Positions 54,426 through 64,000 of a stretch of 64,000 bases of DNA are shown piece by piece. Every line of letters begins with the position of its first letter. Position 1 is the first letter of the stretch. The notes under the pieces are model-generated. The model was given only the letters and a program-made list of their open reading frames with translations. It did not search any database and had not been told where the DNA came from. Source of the DNA: Palaemon carinicauda (lineage: Eukaryota > Arthropoda > Malacostraca > Decapoda > Palaemonidae); assembly GCF_036898095.1 (NCBI RefSeq), contig NC_090768.1, positions 47,451,687 through 47,515,686 of the forward strand, in the 5' to 3' direction. A program made the position numbers and the translations under genes.

Positions 54426-55480
54426 TTTAGAAAGGTATGTGAGAGAAGGAAGCTGCGAGTAAATGTGGGTATGAGTAAGGTTATAAGGTGCACAAAAAGT
54501 GAGAAGTGAGAGTGGTGCTTGATAGAATGTCATGTTGAATAGGAAGTTACTTGAGGAAGTACATCAGTTCAAGTACTTGGGTTCTGTTGTTGCTACAAAT
54601 GGTGGAGTGGAAGCAGATGTATGTTAGAGTTAATGTGGGATGTAGTGCTGGGGGTGGTGAAGGGAATGGTAAAGAATAGAGGATTTGGAATGAATGTAAA
54701 GAGAGTTCTGTATGAGAAAGTTATTGAACCAACTGTGATGTATGAATGGGAGTTGTGGGGAATGAAAGTGATGGAGAGACAGAAATTAAATGTGTTTGAG
54801 ATCAAGTGTCTGAGGAATATGGTTGGTGTATCTCAGTTGGATAAAGTTAGGAATGAATTAGTTCTGAGGAATATGGTTGGTGTATCTCGGTTGGATAAAG
54901 TTAGGAATGAATTAGTAACAGTGAAAATGGATGTGAGGATTGAATTAGCAGCTAGAGTGGATTTGAATGTGTCGAGGTGATTGGCCATGCAGAGAGGATG
55001 GAAAACGGTCATCTGCTGAACTAGAGGATGAAAGCATGAGTTGATAGGAGAAGTGCAAGAGGAAGGTCAAGGTTTGAGTCGATGGATGGAGTGAAGAAAC
55101 CCCTAGGAGACATGAGGTTAGAGGAGAGAGGCAAAAGAGCATACTAGGAATGGAAATGAATGGCGAGCAATTGGGACACAGTTCCAATAGGCCCGGCTGC
55201 TATTTTGAGTCACCTTATAGTGACTGTTTTGAGGTAGTGGGAGTAGGGGGTCAGCATATAAATCTTCATTTATGGTGAAAGAACAGGGAAGGGTGGGCTG
55301 TGGCACCATAGATATACCAACCAAACTTGGCTGAGTCCCTCATCAGGCAAGGAGGAAAAGAGGAAAAATCCCCCTTTTGTCCTTTTATTTATGTCGGCTA
55401 GCCCCAAAACTTGGGGAAATGCCGCAATAGATGGGTGGATTATAGATAAAAAAAAATATATTTCCCAATAGAGCAAGAAG
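54426..55480 (+). mobile_element. LINE RT C-terminus and 3' UTR
   Basis: Plus-strand frame pieces: RKVCERRKLRVNVGMSKVI (54430-54480), then 54621-54980 with VKNRGFGMNVKRVLYEKVIE, PTVMYEWELWGMKVMERQK and VFEIKCLRNMVGVS. These are typical of the C-terminal part of crustacean LINE RTs, after the catalytic box. The tail continues to 55160 in broken frames. The end near 55400-55480 contains GTCGGCTAGCCCCAAAACTT, which I recall as a LINE 3' UTR motif. A 54-bp segment is duplicated in the RT part. Confidence 0.72.
54810..54917 (+). repeat. 54-bp in-frame tandem duplication in LINE RT
   Basis: Two copies starting at 54810 and 54864 differ at very few bases. They give a repeated LRNMVGVS.LDKVRNELV. 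Confidence 0.95.
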
Positions 55481-56224
55481 ATAAAAAAATAAAATAAAAA
55501 CGAACGTTTATAGGGGTCCATTCTTGGTCTGGTCACTCAGACCTGGCATTAGCGGTAAGGTTGAACCTGCCAGGGTAGATAAATCATCCCACCACCACTG
55601 ACCAGCTCATCATTGAGATTCTCAAGCCCCTCTACTACATCAAAGTGCAAGACCATTCAAAATGTCATGAAATTTTTCCAGGACTCGATAGATAAGGCTA
55701 AAAGTAAGAAAGGTGTATTCCTCCAAGTCATCCTAGTCACACAAGAACTAGACTCCTTTAAGCTGATGGATCTGGTTATGTGAAAAAGTCACATTGCCGT
55801 TTAGATGAGCCATAAAAAATTCAACCAGAAGTGTCCCCAACACATGCCATTTCATTATATAAAGCCAAGCAGAGCAATTATCCAGAAGACATTACTTGAC
55901 ATTTCCTACTGACAGAATACACCATCATTTGTCACTTCACTGAAACAAATGTCAGGATGAGTCATACATTGTTTTCTTCTAGTTACAAAATCATTTGAAC
56001 TGCTAAAAATACATAATACAGCTAACCTGTTCTTCTTTCCTCATTCTATAGATTGCCATGGATAAAATATTCTTATCCCTATGCACTGAAGCCATAAAGA
56101 AATAGAAAGTTTTTAATTCTTATAACTTTATTTTCTAACCTTTACCTTCTATTGACCATTTGCCTGAAGTGCAATAGATAAGAGCAACTAATATTAAAAA
56201 ATTGGTAATGGGAATGAAAGGAAC
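55481..56224. other. Unassigned AT-rich spacer
   Basis: No recognised repeat or ORF over about 60 codons between the two LINEs. Confidence 0.45.
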
Positions 56225-56226
56225 AT

Positions 56227-56263
56227 TATTATTATTATTACTATTATTATTATTATTACTATC
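56227..56263 (+). repeat. (ATT)n tail of LINE
   Basis: ATT units with two ACT interruptions. It marks the 3' end of the LINE. Confidence 0.92.
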
Positions 56264-56485
56264 CAAGCTACAACCCTAGTTGGAAAAGCAAGATGCTATA
56301 AGCCCAGGGGCTCCAACAGGGAAAAATAGCCCAGTGAGGAAAGGAAATAAGGAAATAAATAAATGAAGAGAACAAATTAACAATAAATCATTCTAAAATA
56401 AGAAACAACGTCAAAACAGACATGTCATATAATAAACTATCAACAACATCAAAAACAAATATGTCATAAATAAACTATAAAAAGA

Positions 56486-57391
56486 CTATGTCCGCCTGGT
56501 CAACAAAAACGCATTTGCTCCAACTTTGAACTTTTGAAGTTCTACTGATTCAACCACCCGATTAGGAAGATCATTCCACAACTTGGTCACAGCTGGAATA
56601 AAACTTCTAGAGTACTGCGTAGTATTGAGCCTCGTGATGGAGAAGGCCTGGCTATTAGAATTAACTGCCTGCCTAGTATTACGAACAGGATAGAATTGTC
56701 CAGGGAGATCTGAATGTAAAGGATGGTCAGAGTTGTGAAAAATCTTATGCAACATGCATAATGAACTAATTGAACGACGGTGCCAGAGACTAATATCTAG
56801 ATCAGGAATAAGAAATTTAATAGACCGTAAGTTTCTGTCCAACAAATTAAGATGAGAATCAGCAGCTGAACACCAGACAGAACAATACTCAAAACAAGGT
56901 AGAATGAAAGAATTAAAACACTTCTTCAGAATAGATTGATCACCGAAAATCTTGAAAGACTTTCTCAATAAGCCTATTTCTTGTGAAATTGAAGAAGACA
57001 CAGACCTTATATGTTTCTCAAAAGTAAATTTACTGTCGAGAATCACACCTAAAATTTTGAAAGAGTCATACATATTTAAAGAAACATTATCAATACTGAG
57101 ATCCGGATATTGAGGAACCACCGTCCTTGACCTACTTACAATCATACTTTGAGTTTTGTTAGGATTCAACTTCATACCCCATAATTTGCACCATGCACTA
57201 ATTCTAGCTAAATCTCTATTAAGGGATTCACCAACCCTAGATCTACATTCAGGGAATGGAATTGATGCAAAGAGAGTAGCATCATCTGCATATGCAACAA
57301 GCTTGTTTTCTAGGCCAAACCACATGTCATGTGTATATAGTATAAAAAGTAATGGGCCAAGAACACTACCCTGTGGAACACCGGATATCAC
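56486..57391 (-). CDS. LINE RT C-terminal half, open frame (5' truncated)
   Basis: 301 codons open. It holds ISGVPQGSVLGPLLFILYTH (RT motif B), KLVAYADDATLFAS (catalytic YADD), ISAWCKLWGMKLNPNKTQ, FKILGVILDSKFTFEKHI, LPCFEYCSVWCSAADSHLN and a conserved tail (SRSFIPAVTKLWNDLPN). It is complete from motif B to the end, with no stop or shift. This is the best-kept LINE frame in the window. The first Met is only the first after truncation; coding continues upstream to about 57430. Confidence 0.88.
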   Translation of the reverse strand: MISGVPQGSVLGPLLFILYTHDMWFGLENKLVAYADDATLFASIPFPECRSRVGESLNRDLARISAWCKLWGMKLNPNKTQSMIVSRSRTVVPQYPDLSIDNVSLNMYDSFKILGVILDSKFTFEKHIRSVSSSISQEIGLLRKSFKIFGDQSILKKCFNSFILPCFEYCSVWCSAADSHLNLLDRNLRSIKFLIPDLDISLWHRRSISSLCMLHKIFHNSDHPLHSDLPGQFYPVRNTRQAVNSNSQAFSITRLNTTQYSRSFIPAVTKLWNDLPNRVVESVELQKFKVGANAFLLTRRT

Positions 57392-57430
57392 ATTCCTATA
57401 ATCACTATGGTGATTTGCTACTATGCAAGA

Positions 57431-58278
57431 TCCCTTTGAGTTGCTCTCCTTGTCAGATGTAGGTCTGAATTATCCCAGCTGATTAAGACACCTAGATGCC
57501 AATTAATTTCAAATGTTTATTAGACGCATATGCCCACCTAGCTGCTTATTCCACTCATGTGTCAAGTTATAGTAATTCCTAAAGATATTGGTACGATTAT
57601 GATTTCAAAGATACCGTCATCAACCAATCATCAAAATATCTTGAGTCTGATTTCTCTGCGAGGCCAGAAAACCACTAGGGTTGAGATTATGGTATATACT
57701 TGAAGGCAAATGGTTGGCCCAAACAGGTCATTGTAACTGGGACCCACCCATAACAAAATGTGAAGCTTCTAAGGCAGGAGAATTGGAACCTAACAATACA
57801 GAACTTCTAAGTTCAAATTTGTTAGAGAATCTATTATATGGATGGAGAAGCAAGCAGTTTAAAATCTGTATTTGGAAAGGAGTCTCAAGAAGGTGCTGTT
57901 TTAGTTGGCTAGGGTTCATGATGGGCATCCATCCTCCTTAGGCCTTGGCAACTATAAAAAGAAGACTGGAAACCTTTGGAGATCCATCAACACCAAATCT
58001 GTAGTGAGAGGAAAGGGCAGTCTGTCAGCCTACATTTTGGAATGTTTACCAATGCTGAGTCAGACTTCTGTATCCAGGAATGTGCCATTAGCGTATGCAT
58101 TAAGTCCTAAGACAGGACACATATTTGCAAAGTCAGCTTAACCGGCAATTAGGCTGCTCATATAAACTTAATAATCCTTTATTGTGTAAATGGTAGAGAA
58201 GTAAATCTGTAGCCAAGCACCTGATAAAAAGGATGTACTGTAATTAAGAAAGTCCACCAAGGAATTAACCAGTCTTAA
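57431..58278. other. Unassigned region
   Basis: Short plus-strand frames (57681-57941, 57905-58141) lack recognisable motifs. They may be remnants of an old element. Confidence 0.35.
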
Positions 58279-58640
58279 AAACGGATTTTGAGAGAAGCGA
58301 AAAATCTATTTTTGGGTGAGATGGCTATGTCGTCCTGATGGAAGTTCCTTAGTACCTTCCTAAGGGATATATGTACTACAGTGATATTCCCAGAGAATTT
58401 TACCTTTAGGTATCCAGAATTCTAACTCCTGGCGCGAATATCCTTAAAATTTCTCCAAAGGATATCGCATAATATCAGCGGACGCATTCTTGACACGCCT
58501 CCATAGCAATCTGCACCACAAACAGCGTTTTGGCCTTGAGGAGGATGTGGCAAAAGGGAGCCGTCCAAAGGCTCTCCCAGCTCTCGTAATACTATTGGGA
58601 ATACAACAGCGCCATTCCCACGACGGCGGACATTCCTTGT
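58279..58640 (-). repeat. Right terminal repeat of D
   Basis: It contains CTATGTCGTCCTGATGGAAG and AGCGGACGCATTCTTGACAC. Its outer part recurs inverted in the ICR (58725 onward) and in the solo copy at 15375-15768. Confidence 0.82.
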
Positions 58641-58724
58641 AGCATTGAGCGTGGTGTTACAGATACAGTACCACGGGAGGGATACTGTGAAGATCTTTTC
58701 TTTTAGAAGAGATGGGTGGGTCCA

Positions 58725-58815
58725 TCAGGATGACATGGCCATCTCACCCAAAAATAGATTTTTCGTTTCGCTCAAAATCCGGTTTTTGGGCTCAAGCCAT
58801 GTCGTCGTGATGGAA
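58725..58815 (-). repeat. Internal complementary region (ICR) of D
   Basis: TCCATCAGGATGACATGGCC through TCGCTCAAAATCCGG is complementary to the right end. TTTTTGGGCTCAAGCCATGTC then begins what should match the left end, which is outside the window. Confidence 0.75.
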
Positions 58816-59749
58816 GCATACCAGAGCATTAGTGTATCTGTGGATTTTTAATCAGTGCCTTAACCTTATAGCAACCTTTTGTATGGTCATGGGGACCACA
58901 TGAGACAAGCGACGTTACCGTTATTCGTCACCATGACTAATCATAACCAATGTTAGTGCTTCCTGCCTCCTACAGGGAAGAGTCATTCTAGACAGTAGAA
59001 AAGGGATCTTGAGGTTAACATACATAGTATCACCAAACATAAGTACACACTGAATATACAAATAGTCTCATAGTTGTATATTTGCTAAAACAATATCAGT
59101 GTCTTTTATATCTATTATTTGATGCATACAAATATATGAAGGATACTTACTTTGGTAAGTTGAAGAACTCTGGCATGTATACATACAATTGTCTGGTGAA
59201 GGTGGACGCACTACATTCTAATAGACATTTATTACTAATAAATGACTAAAAGATGTTCAGTTAAACGAATGTAGTATGACAATGGGATTATACCTGTAAC
59301 AAGTACAGAGACTATATTTCCTTCTTGAAGGAAGAAATGATGAGTGCCACTCTCAGACTGAAGAAAATTATGAAACAAATTCTCTTCATAATTCCTGTAC
59401 TGGTTACTTCTATCTGCACTGTGTACTTCGAACACCGGCACCAGTGCTATCTGTATAATTCCACACCTGGGATTTTGAACAGAACCAGTGTTATCATGGT
59501 AACACTTAATTAAAAGAAGTCACACCTAAGAAGGGTGACCTCTTCTCCCTTTAATTGACAGTCCCAGTCAATTAGCTGTTCATCGTAGAATTAGACGGCA
59601 GGTTAAATATTCTACCTGGCGTCACCACATATTGCTTCAGAACATGGATTTGTCTAGCATAGTGTATGTAGAACACTCTGGATGATTCTCATCCGTTACA
59701 TGTGCGAGGAAATGTGAGGTACCAAACCAAAAACTGTTTACTACAGTAA
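58816..59749 (-). other. 3' spacer of D
   Basis: 0.9 kb between the recombinase and the ICR, with no recognised gene. Confidence 0.55.
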
Positions 59750-60712
59750 TTAGGGGGCAGGTTTTAATACACTACATGCCGCCACTACGAAGTGTTTCAG
59801 TTCATGCACTTGTTTTGCATAGTGTTTGTAAAACACTCTGGATGATTTCCATCCAGTGTATGAACGAAGGCGCTCAAAGTCCATATACTGAAAGAAGTTC
59901 AGTGATGAAGCAATCTTTCTCAGATCATGACCTGCGGGAGTACTGTCCGGATCCGCTCTATGAATAAAGTAGGTGAGCTTCGCCCTTAGTTGTTTTATGG
60001 ATAAATTTGATCCAGAAGTTTCTCCTTTAAAGAGCTGTCCTCCCCTGAAGCCTGAAGTTCTACGAAGATAGACCATTAGACACTCTACAAGACATAGAGA
60101 GACATCTTCCTTCAGAGGGCAGATTCTCCAGGGACCCCACCTCTTAGTGGGTAGCTCATTTTTAGCGAGAAAGGATGGATCAGGAAATAGATTCAGTTCT
60201 CCCACTTTCGTGAACTGAATGTGACCCTCATCTCTGGATAGGGCCACTATTTAACTAACTCTAGCCCCAGAGGCGATAGCGAACAGAAAAATAACCTTTT
60301 GGGTTAGATCCTTAAGAGAACAATCTTCATTGTTCACAGATGAGGCATAATGTAAGACCTTGTCCAAAGACCAAGAGATGGGCTTTGGTGGTACGGCGGG
60401 CTTAAGCCTAGCACATGCCTTTGGAATCTTATTAAAGATTTCATTCGCCAGATCCACTTGAAAGGCATATAGGAGAGGCCTAGTCAAGGCTGACTTGCAC
60501 GTATTTATCGTATTGGCCGCCAGACCTTGGCTATGAAGGTGGACAAAGAAGGACAGACAGAAGTTTATTGAAATTTCTTTCGGTCCTTTTGCTTTCACAA
60601 ACGCAATCCACTTTTTCCTAGAAGACTCACATTGTCTTCTAGTTGACTTGGCCTTGTATTCTTCTAAGAATTCTATATTGCCTTTTGAGATCCCAAACCT
60701 TTTTCTAACCAC
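59750..60712 (-). pseudogene. Tyrosine recombinase ORF3 of D (single stop)
   Basis: Two frames in the same register, 60251-60712 and 59750-60247, split by one TAA at 60248-60250, where A and B have a Glu codon. The core-binding half has YKAKSTRRQCESSRKKWIAF and LAANTINTCKSALTRPLLYA. The catalytic half has Arg in IASGARVS, His/Arg in GHDLRKIASSLNFFQYM, TGWKSSRVF and the likely nucleophile Tyr in FYKHYAK. Without the stop it would be about 320 residues and complete. This makes D the recombinase closest to intact in the window. Confidence 0.9.
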
Positions 60713-60825
60713 TAGAGCGAGAAAATCATGAAATGAAGGGTTTGGGTTCTCTGTGATAAAACGAAGGCAGTTAATTTCTGAATCTTCGGAAATATACCTA
60801 GGGTCAGAGCTACGACCAGCCTCAT

Positions 60826-62080
60826 CTAGTCTATCAGCCCCACTAGAGGATCCTTGTATGGGGCTATATAGCGAGGTAGTTTATTGAAGACGCTCGTGAT
60901 GAAGAGGTCGAATTGCAGTTCCGGGACTTGTTCCCATCTGGGAGGGAATATGTCTGCGCCCATGGACCATTCCAACTCTATTGGGTTGTATCGAAATAGA
61001 GTATCCACCGTCACATCGTGGATCATTTTTAAATGAACTGCTCGTAGGTGCCGTCCCTTTAAGAGAGGGATGGTTAACTTCAGCAAGACTGAATGAGACG
61101 TTCGAATGTGACGTCTTATTATCGCTTCGGGGTCCCAGATCAGTCGTAGGGAGCCTGATCTGTGTGGAGGGGGCTTCCCCACCCATGAAATGACCAGCAG
61201 AGTCTTGGGACTTTCGTGCTCTAATTTCTGTTAGAGAAGCGATTAAAGAGGGACCGATCTCAGTCTTTTTTTATCTCTTCAAGCGTTTGATGCGTGTTTT
61301 TTCCAAGCTCTTAACGCATCTTTCCAGTGTGCCCTTAGCACAAGGTCTGTCACTATAGCGAACTGGGGAAAGTTTAGCACTTTTTCCTGTTGCCGTTTTG
61401 GTATTCTGACTGAATACCTGAGTCTCTTGACAGACCTCACGAGCTCCTTTTATATTTCCAAAGGAGAGGAGAGTTGATGTGACTGAGGGCTTCGATGGTT
61501 TTTTTAAACATCGAAACCCCTGTGCTGGAGAAAGTCGAGACTTCTAGAAGCCTATCTTGCATCCGTGATGTCCCAGGAACCGGGTCATCTCTTTGAATGC
61601 ACATTGGCCGGACACTTCGGGTGCTGCCCACTCCAGCCTCTTGATCAGGTATATTAATACCTGAACTATTTCTAGGCTTGACTTTGACGTGACTAAGTTC
61701 GTTAATCATTTGAAAATACTTAGGACTGTGAGTCCGACACATATCTTTCCTAGGATGAATGTTACTCTCTGTAACATGAATTCTAGATAAAAGGAAGGGG
61801 GTAGGTTGACTGGAAGGTTCCGAAGGACACCTTTCAGGTTTGACAAGACTACGAACACCCCTAATTGGAACAATGTCCATATGTTCAGAAGGATTAACAT
61901 TCAGAACTTGCTGTTTTTTATGAACTTGTTGAGTGGCGACAAGTTCAGAATAACTCATTGATATCTTGAGTCCTTCTTGTGAACACAAAACAGCCTTCCC
62001 TGGAACTCGATGAGCTATAGTTTTCTTACCACCTGTATGCTCTATAGCTCTCAGGTATACTTCTCCAGGAGGGTTTTGAA
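60826..62080 (-). pseudogene. RT-RNase H ORF2 of D, decayed
   Basis: In a frame other than that of gag, 62020-61690 reads EFQGRLFCVHKKDSRYQ, a stop, VILNLSPLNKF, and then a palm-like stretch to 61700. This corresponds to A near 40430-40700, with TGA codons in two places where A has Arg. The YLDD box region near 61650 is degraded (VLIYLI followed by changed residues). The RNase H tail is in frame 60826-61182 (LRAVHLKMIHDVTVDTLFRY, then PIELEWSM, then FDLFITSVFNKLPRYIAP). Much of the thumb and RNase H core is lost or unreadable. Confidence 0.72.
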
Positions 62081-63968
62081 CTGTAGGAGAAGGTAAGGAA
62101 ATGATGGTAGGGACATTTCTGTTTCCCATCAATGGCTCATCTTGAATAGGCTTTGGACCGAAGGATCGAAGGTTCTGCGATCCTGAGGGAAAGTTCCTCC
62201 TAGCCGAAGCGTCTTTATGCTTCGAGTAGTCAGTAGGCTTAGACTTTTGACCATCTGCCTGTAGTACCGTGGTCACTGGAATAGTGGCATGTTGTTGAGC
62301 AGCCCGGATATTTCCAGATTTTTCGATCTTCTTTTTAGGTTGGGGACCCACAACCACAGAAGATTTTCTCTTTGAAGGAATGCCCCATTTTTGGAGAAGA
62401 CTTACGTTCTCCATGGTGGCGTTCTTAATTACTTCCTTAATGACCTCCTGTGGGAAGAGGTCTTTACCCCAGATGTTGGAAGATATTATCTTCCTTGTTT
62501 TGTGTTTCACTGTTGCGTCAGCGAACACAAACTCTCTACATGCTCTCCTGGCCTTCATAAAGGCGTAAAGGTCCTTCACCAAGATAGCCATATGCATTTT
62601 GGCTATGACCATGAGCATGCCTGGGGTACTTTCGTAGGTTGAACACAACTCTATGTAGTTTTGTAGAGAAAGGGATGTCGCAAGTCTCTCCTTTGGCTCA
62701 TGTTCATTACACAAGAGCAACTCAGACAATTTAGGGAGACATACCTTGAATTGTTGACTTGCGATGTCCTTGTCTAATTTTCCTACTGAAAATGTCAAAT
62801 GGACTTCCTTCCAATCCTTTTCCTGTCCGGGAAAAGCTGGTGACAAAGGCTTGCACTCATCGAGTGTGGGACATGGCTTACCCGCCTCTACCGCTTTGGC
62901 AACAGAAGTAAATGCCTTCCCCATGAAGGGGAATGAGAGTGAAGTAGGAGCAAGAAAGGAAGGGTGTCTGTTATTCAGTGAGAATACCTTCGACTCTGAA
63001 TAACCCGCCTTTCTCAGACTACCTGAAAGGATAGTCTGTGCCTTATCATAGTCGAGAATCAAGACCTCCTTTGGTTCCGCTCCTTTTCTTGACTTTGGTT
63101 CGTACTTCAGTCGAACCCAACAATTAGGGAAAGCATCAAAGCTTGGCCAAAATTGAATTTTGTCCAAAGGAACAGCATCTATTTTCTCTGAGATGTAGAG
63201 ATTGCCATTTGAAATCGGCATCTGCTCTGCAAACCTCCAGGGATTGGTTATGGAGCATGTTGGTAGGTCTTGATTTAAGGGTCGTTTGACTGACCCCTGG
63301 GAAGCGACAAGAGAAGCTTTACGAGGCTCTATCTTGTGTTTTACTTCCTGCTTTTCGTTTTGTTTACGAAAGCTCTCTATTTGATTCTTCAGCTGGATAC
63401 ATAAATGTACCACATTATCCAATAGAGGGGTAGAAGACGAAGATGTCGACATCGATGGCTCTATAGCCGGCATAGGCGGAGGAAATTCCGACACAACATT
63501 TTCCTCTTCTACCCTGGGGCACTTCTTTCCCTTAATCCCAAAGGTTTTCTGGCCGTCAGGGGATGTAGTTGGCTCCTGAGGCACTACTGTTTCCTCACTT
63601 GCTTCCGGAAATAGTAGCTTACGCATCCTATCATTAGGTAGGAAAGGTCCCGGAGAGATCTTTTGAAAGCCTCTCACCCAGTTGCGTAATTTATATTGAG
63701 CTGTATCCCTAATCTCCGTAGACTTGGGATTTTCAAAACCTTCGGACATTAATGTCCGACATATATTGCAAACCTGTGGGTTCCGATAATGTAGGGATCC
63801 GGAAATAATATTGCAGGGGGCATGAAACCTGCAAGTATTAAGACCGTAAAAATACTTGCTCTTGGCCTTGCAGAGGACTGCAGCACAAGGTATCTGGTGT
63901 TCCTCCTGTAAAGAAAGGAAAACCAAATGAGTATACAATGGATTATCTCCTTGACAATCAACATGCAA
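61437..63968 (-). CDS. Gag-like ORF1 of D (long open frame)
   Basis: 843 codons, no stop. The N-terminus holds a Cys/His cluster (IPCAAVLCKAK, CRFHAPC, PQVCNICRTLMS) as in exon 1 of A. Homology starts at EEHQIPCAAV, just after TTTCCTTTCTTTACAG on the minus strand, so the first 21 residues may be intron and the real exon may start at 63905. Conserved blocks follow: SITNPWRFAEQMPISNGNLY, GKLDKDIASQQFKVCLPKL, and SSNIWGKDLFPQEVIKEVIK. A basic region follows (PQPKKKIEKSGN). The last 210 or so codons overlap decayed RT in another frame and may be spurious. The RG-rich tail of A and B is not seen. Confidence 0.82.
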   Translation of the reverse strand: MHVDCQGDNPLYTHLVFLSLQEEHQIPCAAVLCKAKSKYFYGLNTCRFHAPCNIISGSLHYRNPQVCNICRTLMSEGFENPKSTEIRDTAQYKLRNWVRGFQKISPGPFLPNDRMRKLLFPEASEETVVPQEPTTSPDGQKTFGIKGKKCPRVEEENVVSEFPPPMPAIEPSMSTSSSSTPLLDNVVHLCIQLKNQIESFRKQNEKQEVKHKIEPRKASLVASQGSVKRPLNQDLPTCSITNPWRFAEQMPISNGNLYISEKIDAVPLDKIQFWPSFDAFPNCWVRLKYEPKSRKGAEPKEVLILDYDKAQTILSGSLRKAGYSESKVFSLNNRHPSFLAPTSLSFPFMGKAFTSVAKAVEAGKPCPTLDECKPLSPAFPGQEKDWKEVHLTFSVGKLDKDIASQQFKVCLPKLSELLLCNEHEPKERLATSLSLQNYIELCSTYESTPGMLMVIAKMHMAILVKDLYAFMKARRACREFVFADATVKHKTRKIISSNIWGKDLFPQEVIKEVIKNATMENVSLLQKWGIPSKRKSSVVVGPQPKKKIEKSGNIRAAQQHATIPVTTVLQADGQKSKPTDYSKHKDASARRNFPSGSQNLRSFGPKPIQDEPLMGNRNVPTIISLPSPTVQNPPGEVYLRAIEHTGGKKTIAHRVPGKAVLCSQEGLKISMSYSELVATQQVHKKQQVLNVNPSEHMDIVPIRGVRSLVKPERCPSEPSSQPTPFLLSRIHVTESNIHPRKDMCRTHSPKYFQMINELSHVKVKPRNSSGINIPDQEAGVGSTRSVRPMCIQRDDPVPGTSRMQDRLLEVSTFSSTGVSMFKKTIEALSHINSPLLWKYKRSS

Positions 63969-64000
63969 ATGTCCTTTACAATAGAGTAGCTTAGGATAGT

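Larger units (their letters stand above)
56225..57430 (-). mobile_element. LINE (Jockey-like group), 5' truncated, with 3' UTR and ATT tail
   Basis: Minus-strand element. RT from about 57430, coding to 56486, 3' UTR to 56265, then an (ATT)n/(AAT)n tail at 56227-56263. The UTR contains CCAAGCTACAACCCTAGTTG, seen diverged at 11300, and GGGGCTCCAACAGGGAAAAA. A related RT copy lies at 17705-18240. Confidence 0.85.
58279..64000 (-). mobile_element. DIRS-like YR retrotransposon D (left end beyond window)
   Basis: On the minus strand: gag (63968 to 61437), decayed RT-RNase H (about 62080 to 60826), YR (60712 to 59750, one stop), spacer, ICR (58725-58815) and right terminal repeat (58279-58640). Gag and YR align with A and B, though they are well diverged. 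The terminus reads AACGGATTTTGAGAGAAGCG. A solo terminal repeat of this group is at 15375-15768. Confidence 0.88.

Noticed and set aside
57681..58141. Two overlapping short frames as a host exon
   Set aside because: No conserved motif, no splice-site support and a surround full of mobile elements.
1..64000. tRNA, rRNA or other structural RNA genes
   Set aside because: No cloverleaf with conserved A and B box pair and no rRNA-like sequence was noticed by eye. A tRNA scan could still find one.

Overview
The window reads as repeat-dense intergenic DNA from an arthropod, most likely a decapod crustacean. I found no host protein-coding gene, no RNA gene and no bacterial feature. The decapod call rests on three things: many DIRS1-like tyrosine-recombinase (YR) retrotransposons, a type known to be common in Decapoda; very long (GA)n/(CT)n arrays; and a LINE 3' tail (10785-11324 and 56225-56480) that I recall from shrimp and prawn genomic DNA. 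Species cannot be fixed from sequence alone.

Layout. 1-4.5 kb: 5' part of a minus-strand DIRS element (E1) cut by the window edge. 5.06-11.5 kb: an old Ty3/Gypsy element with LTR traces, opened by a TIR DNA element with three GA/CT arrays (5.2-7.06 kb) and by a LINE 3' tail. 11.5-12.4 kb: minus-strand LINE with RNase H. 12.6-15.2 kb: 3' end of a BEL/Pao element. 15.4-15.8 kb: solo DIRS terminal repeat. 17.7-18.2 kb: LINE RT fragment. 18.4-20.6 kb: DIRS 5' end inserted into another LINE and flanked by a 25-bp direct repeat. 20.8-21.9 kb: unrecognised proline/serine-rich broken frames. 23.8-24.3 kb: another DIRS 5' end. 24.7-25.65 kb: Tigger/pogo transposase relic. 25.76-26.96 kb: a 1.2-kb internally deleted 'mini-DIRS'. 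28.0-28.6 kb: DIRS relic. 28.6-35.15 kb: minus-strand DIRS element C, a mosaic. 36.18-43.755 kb: nearly complete plus-strand DIRS element A. 43.755-50.68 kb: DIRS element B, joined head-to-tail to A with no spacer. 51.0-53.7 kb, 54.2-55.5 kb and 56.2-57.4 kb: three LINE segments, one with a nested insertion. 58.28 kb to the end: minus-strand DIRS element D.

How it works together. The DIRS elements share one plan: terminal inverted repeats, a long leader with GC-rich repeats, a Gag-like ORF1 with an N-terminal Cys/His cluster, an RT-RNase H ORF2 overlapping ORF1, a tyrosine recombinase ORF3, then an internal complementary region (ICR) matching both termini. They fall into two groups: E1/C, and A/B/D with the short derivatives. 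Element A is the most complete. It has an apparent in-frame spliceable intron in gag and one frameshift just before the end of the recombinase. B carries a piece of its own recombinase gene inside RNase H. C has two copies of a gag segment and no RT palm. D has one stop codon in the recombinase and a decayed RT. The most noteworthy points are the A/B junction at the recombinase core site, the gag intron, the mini-DIRS pair, the direct repeat around the 18.4-20.6 kb insertion, and the palindromic leader repeats seen in three DIRS leaders.
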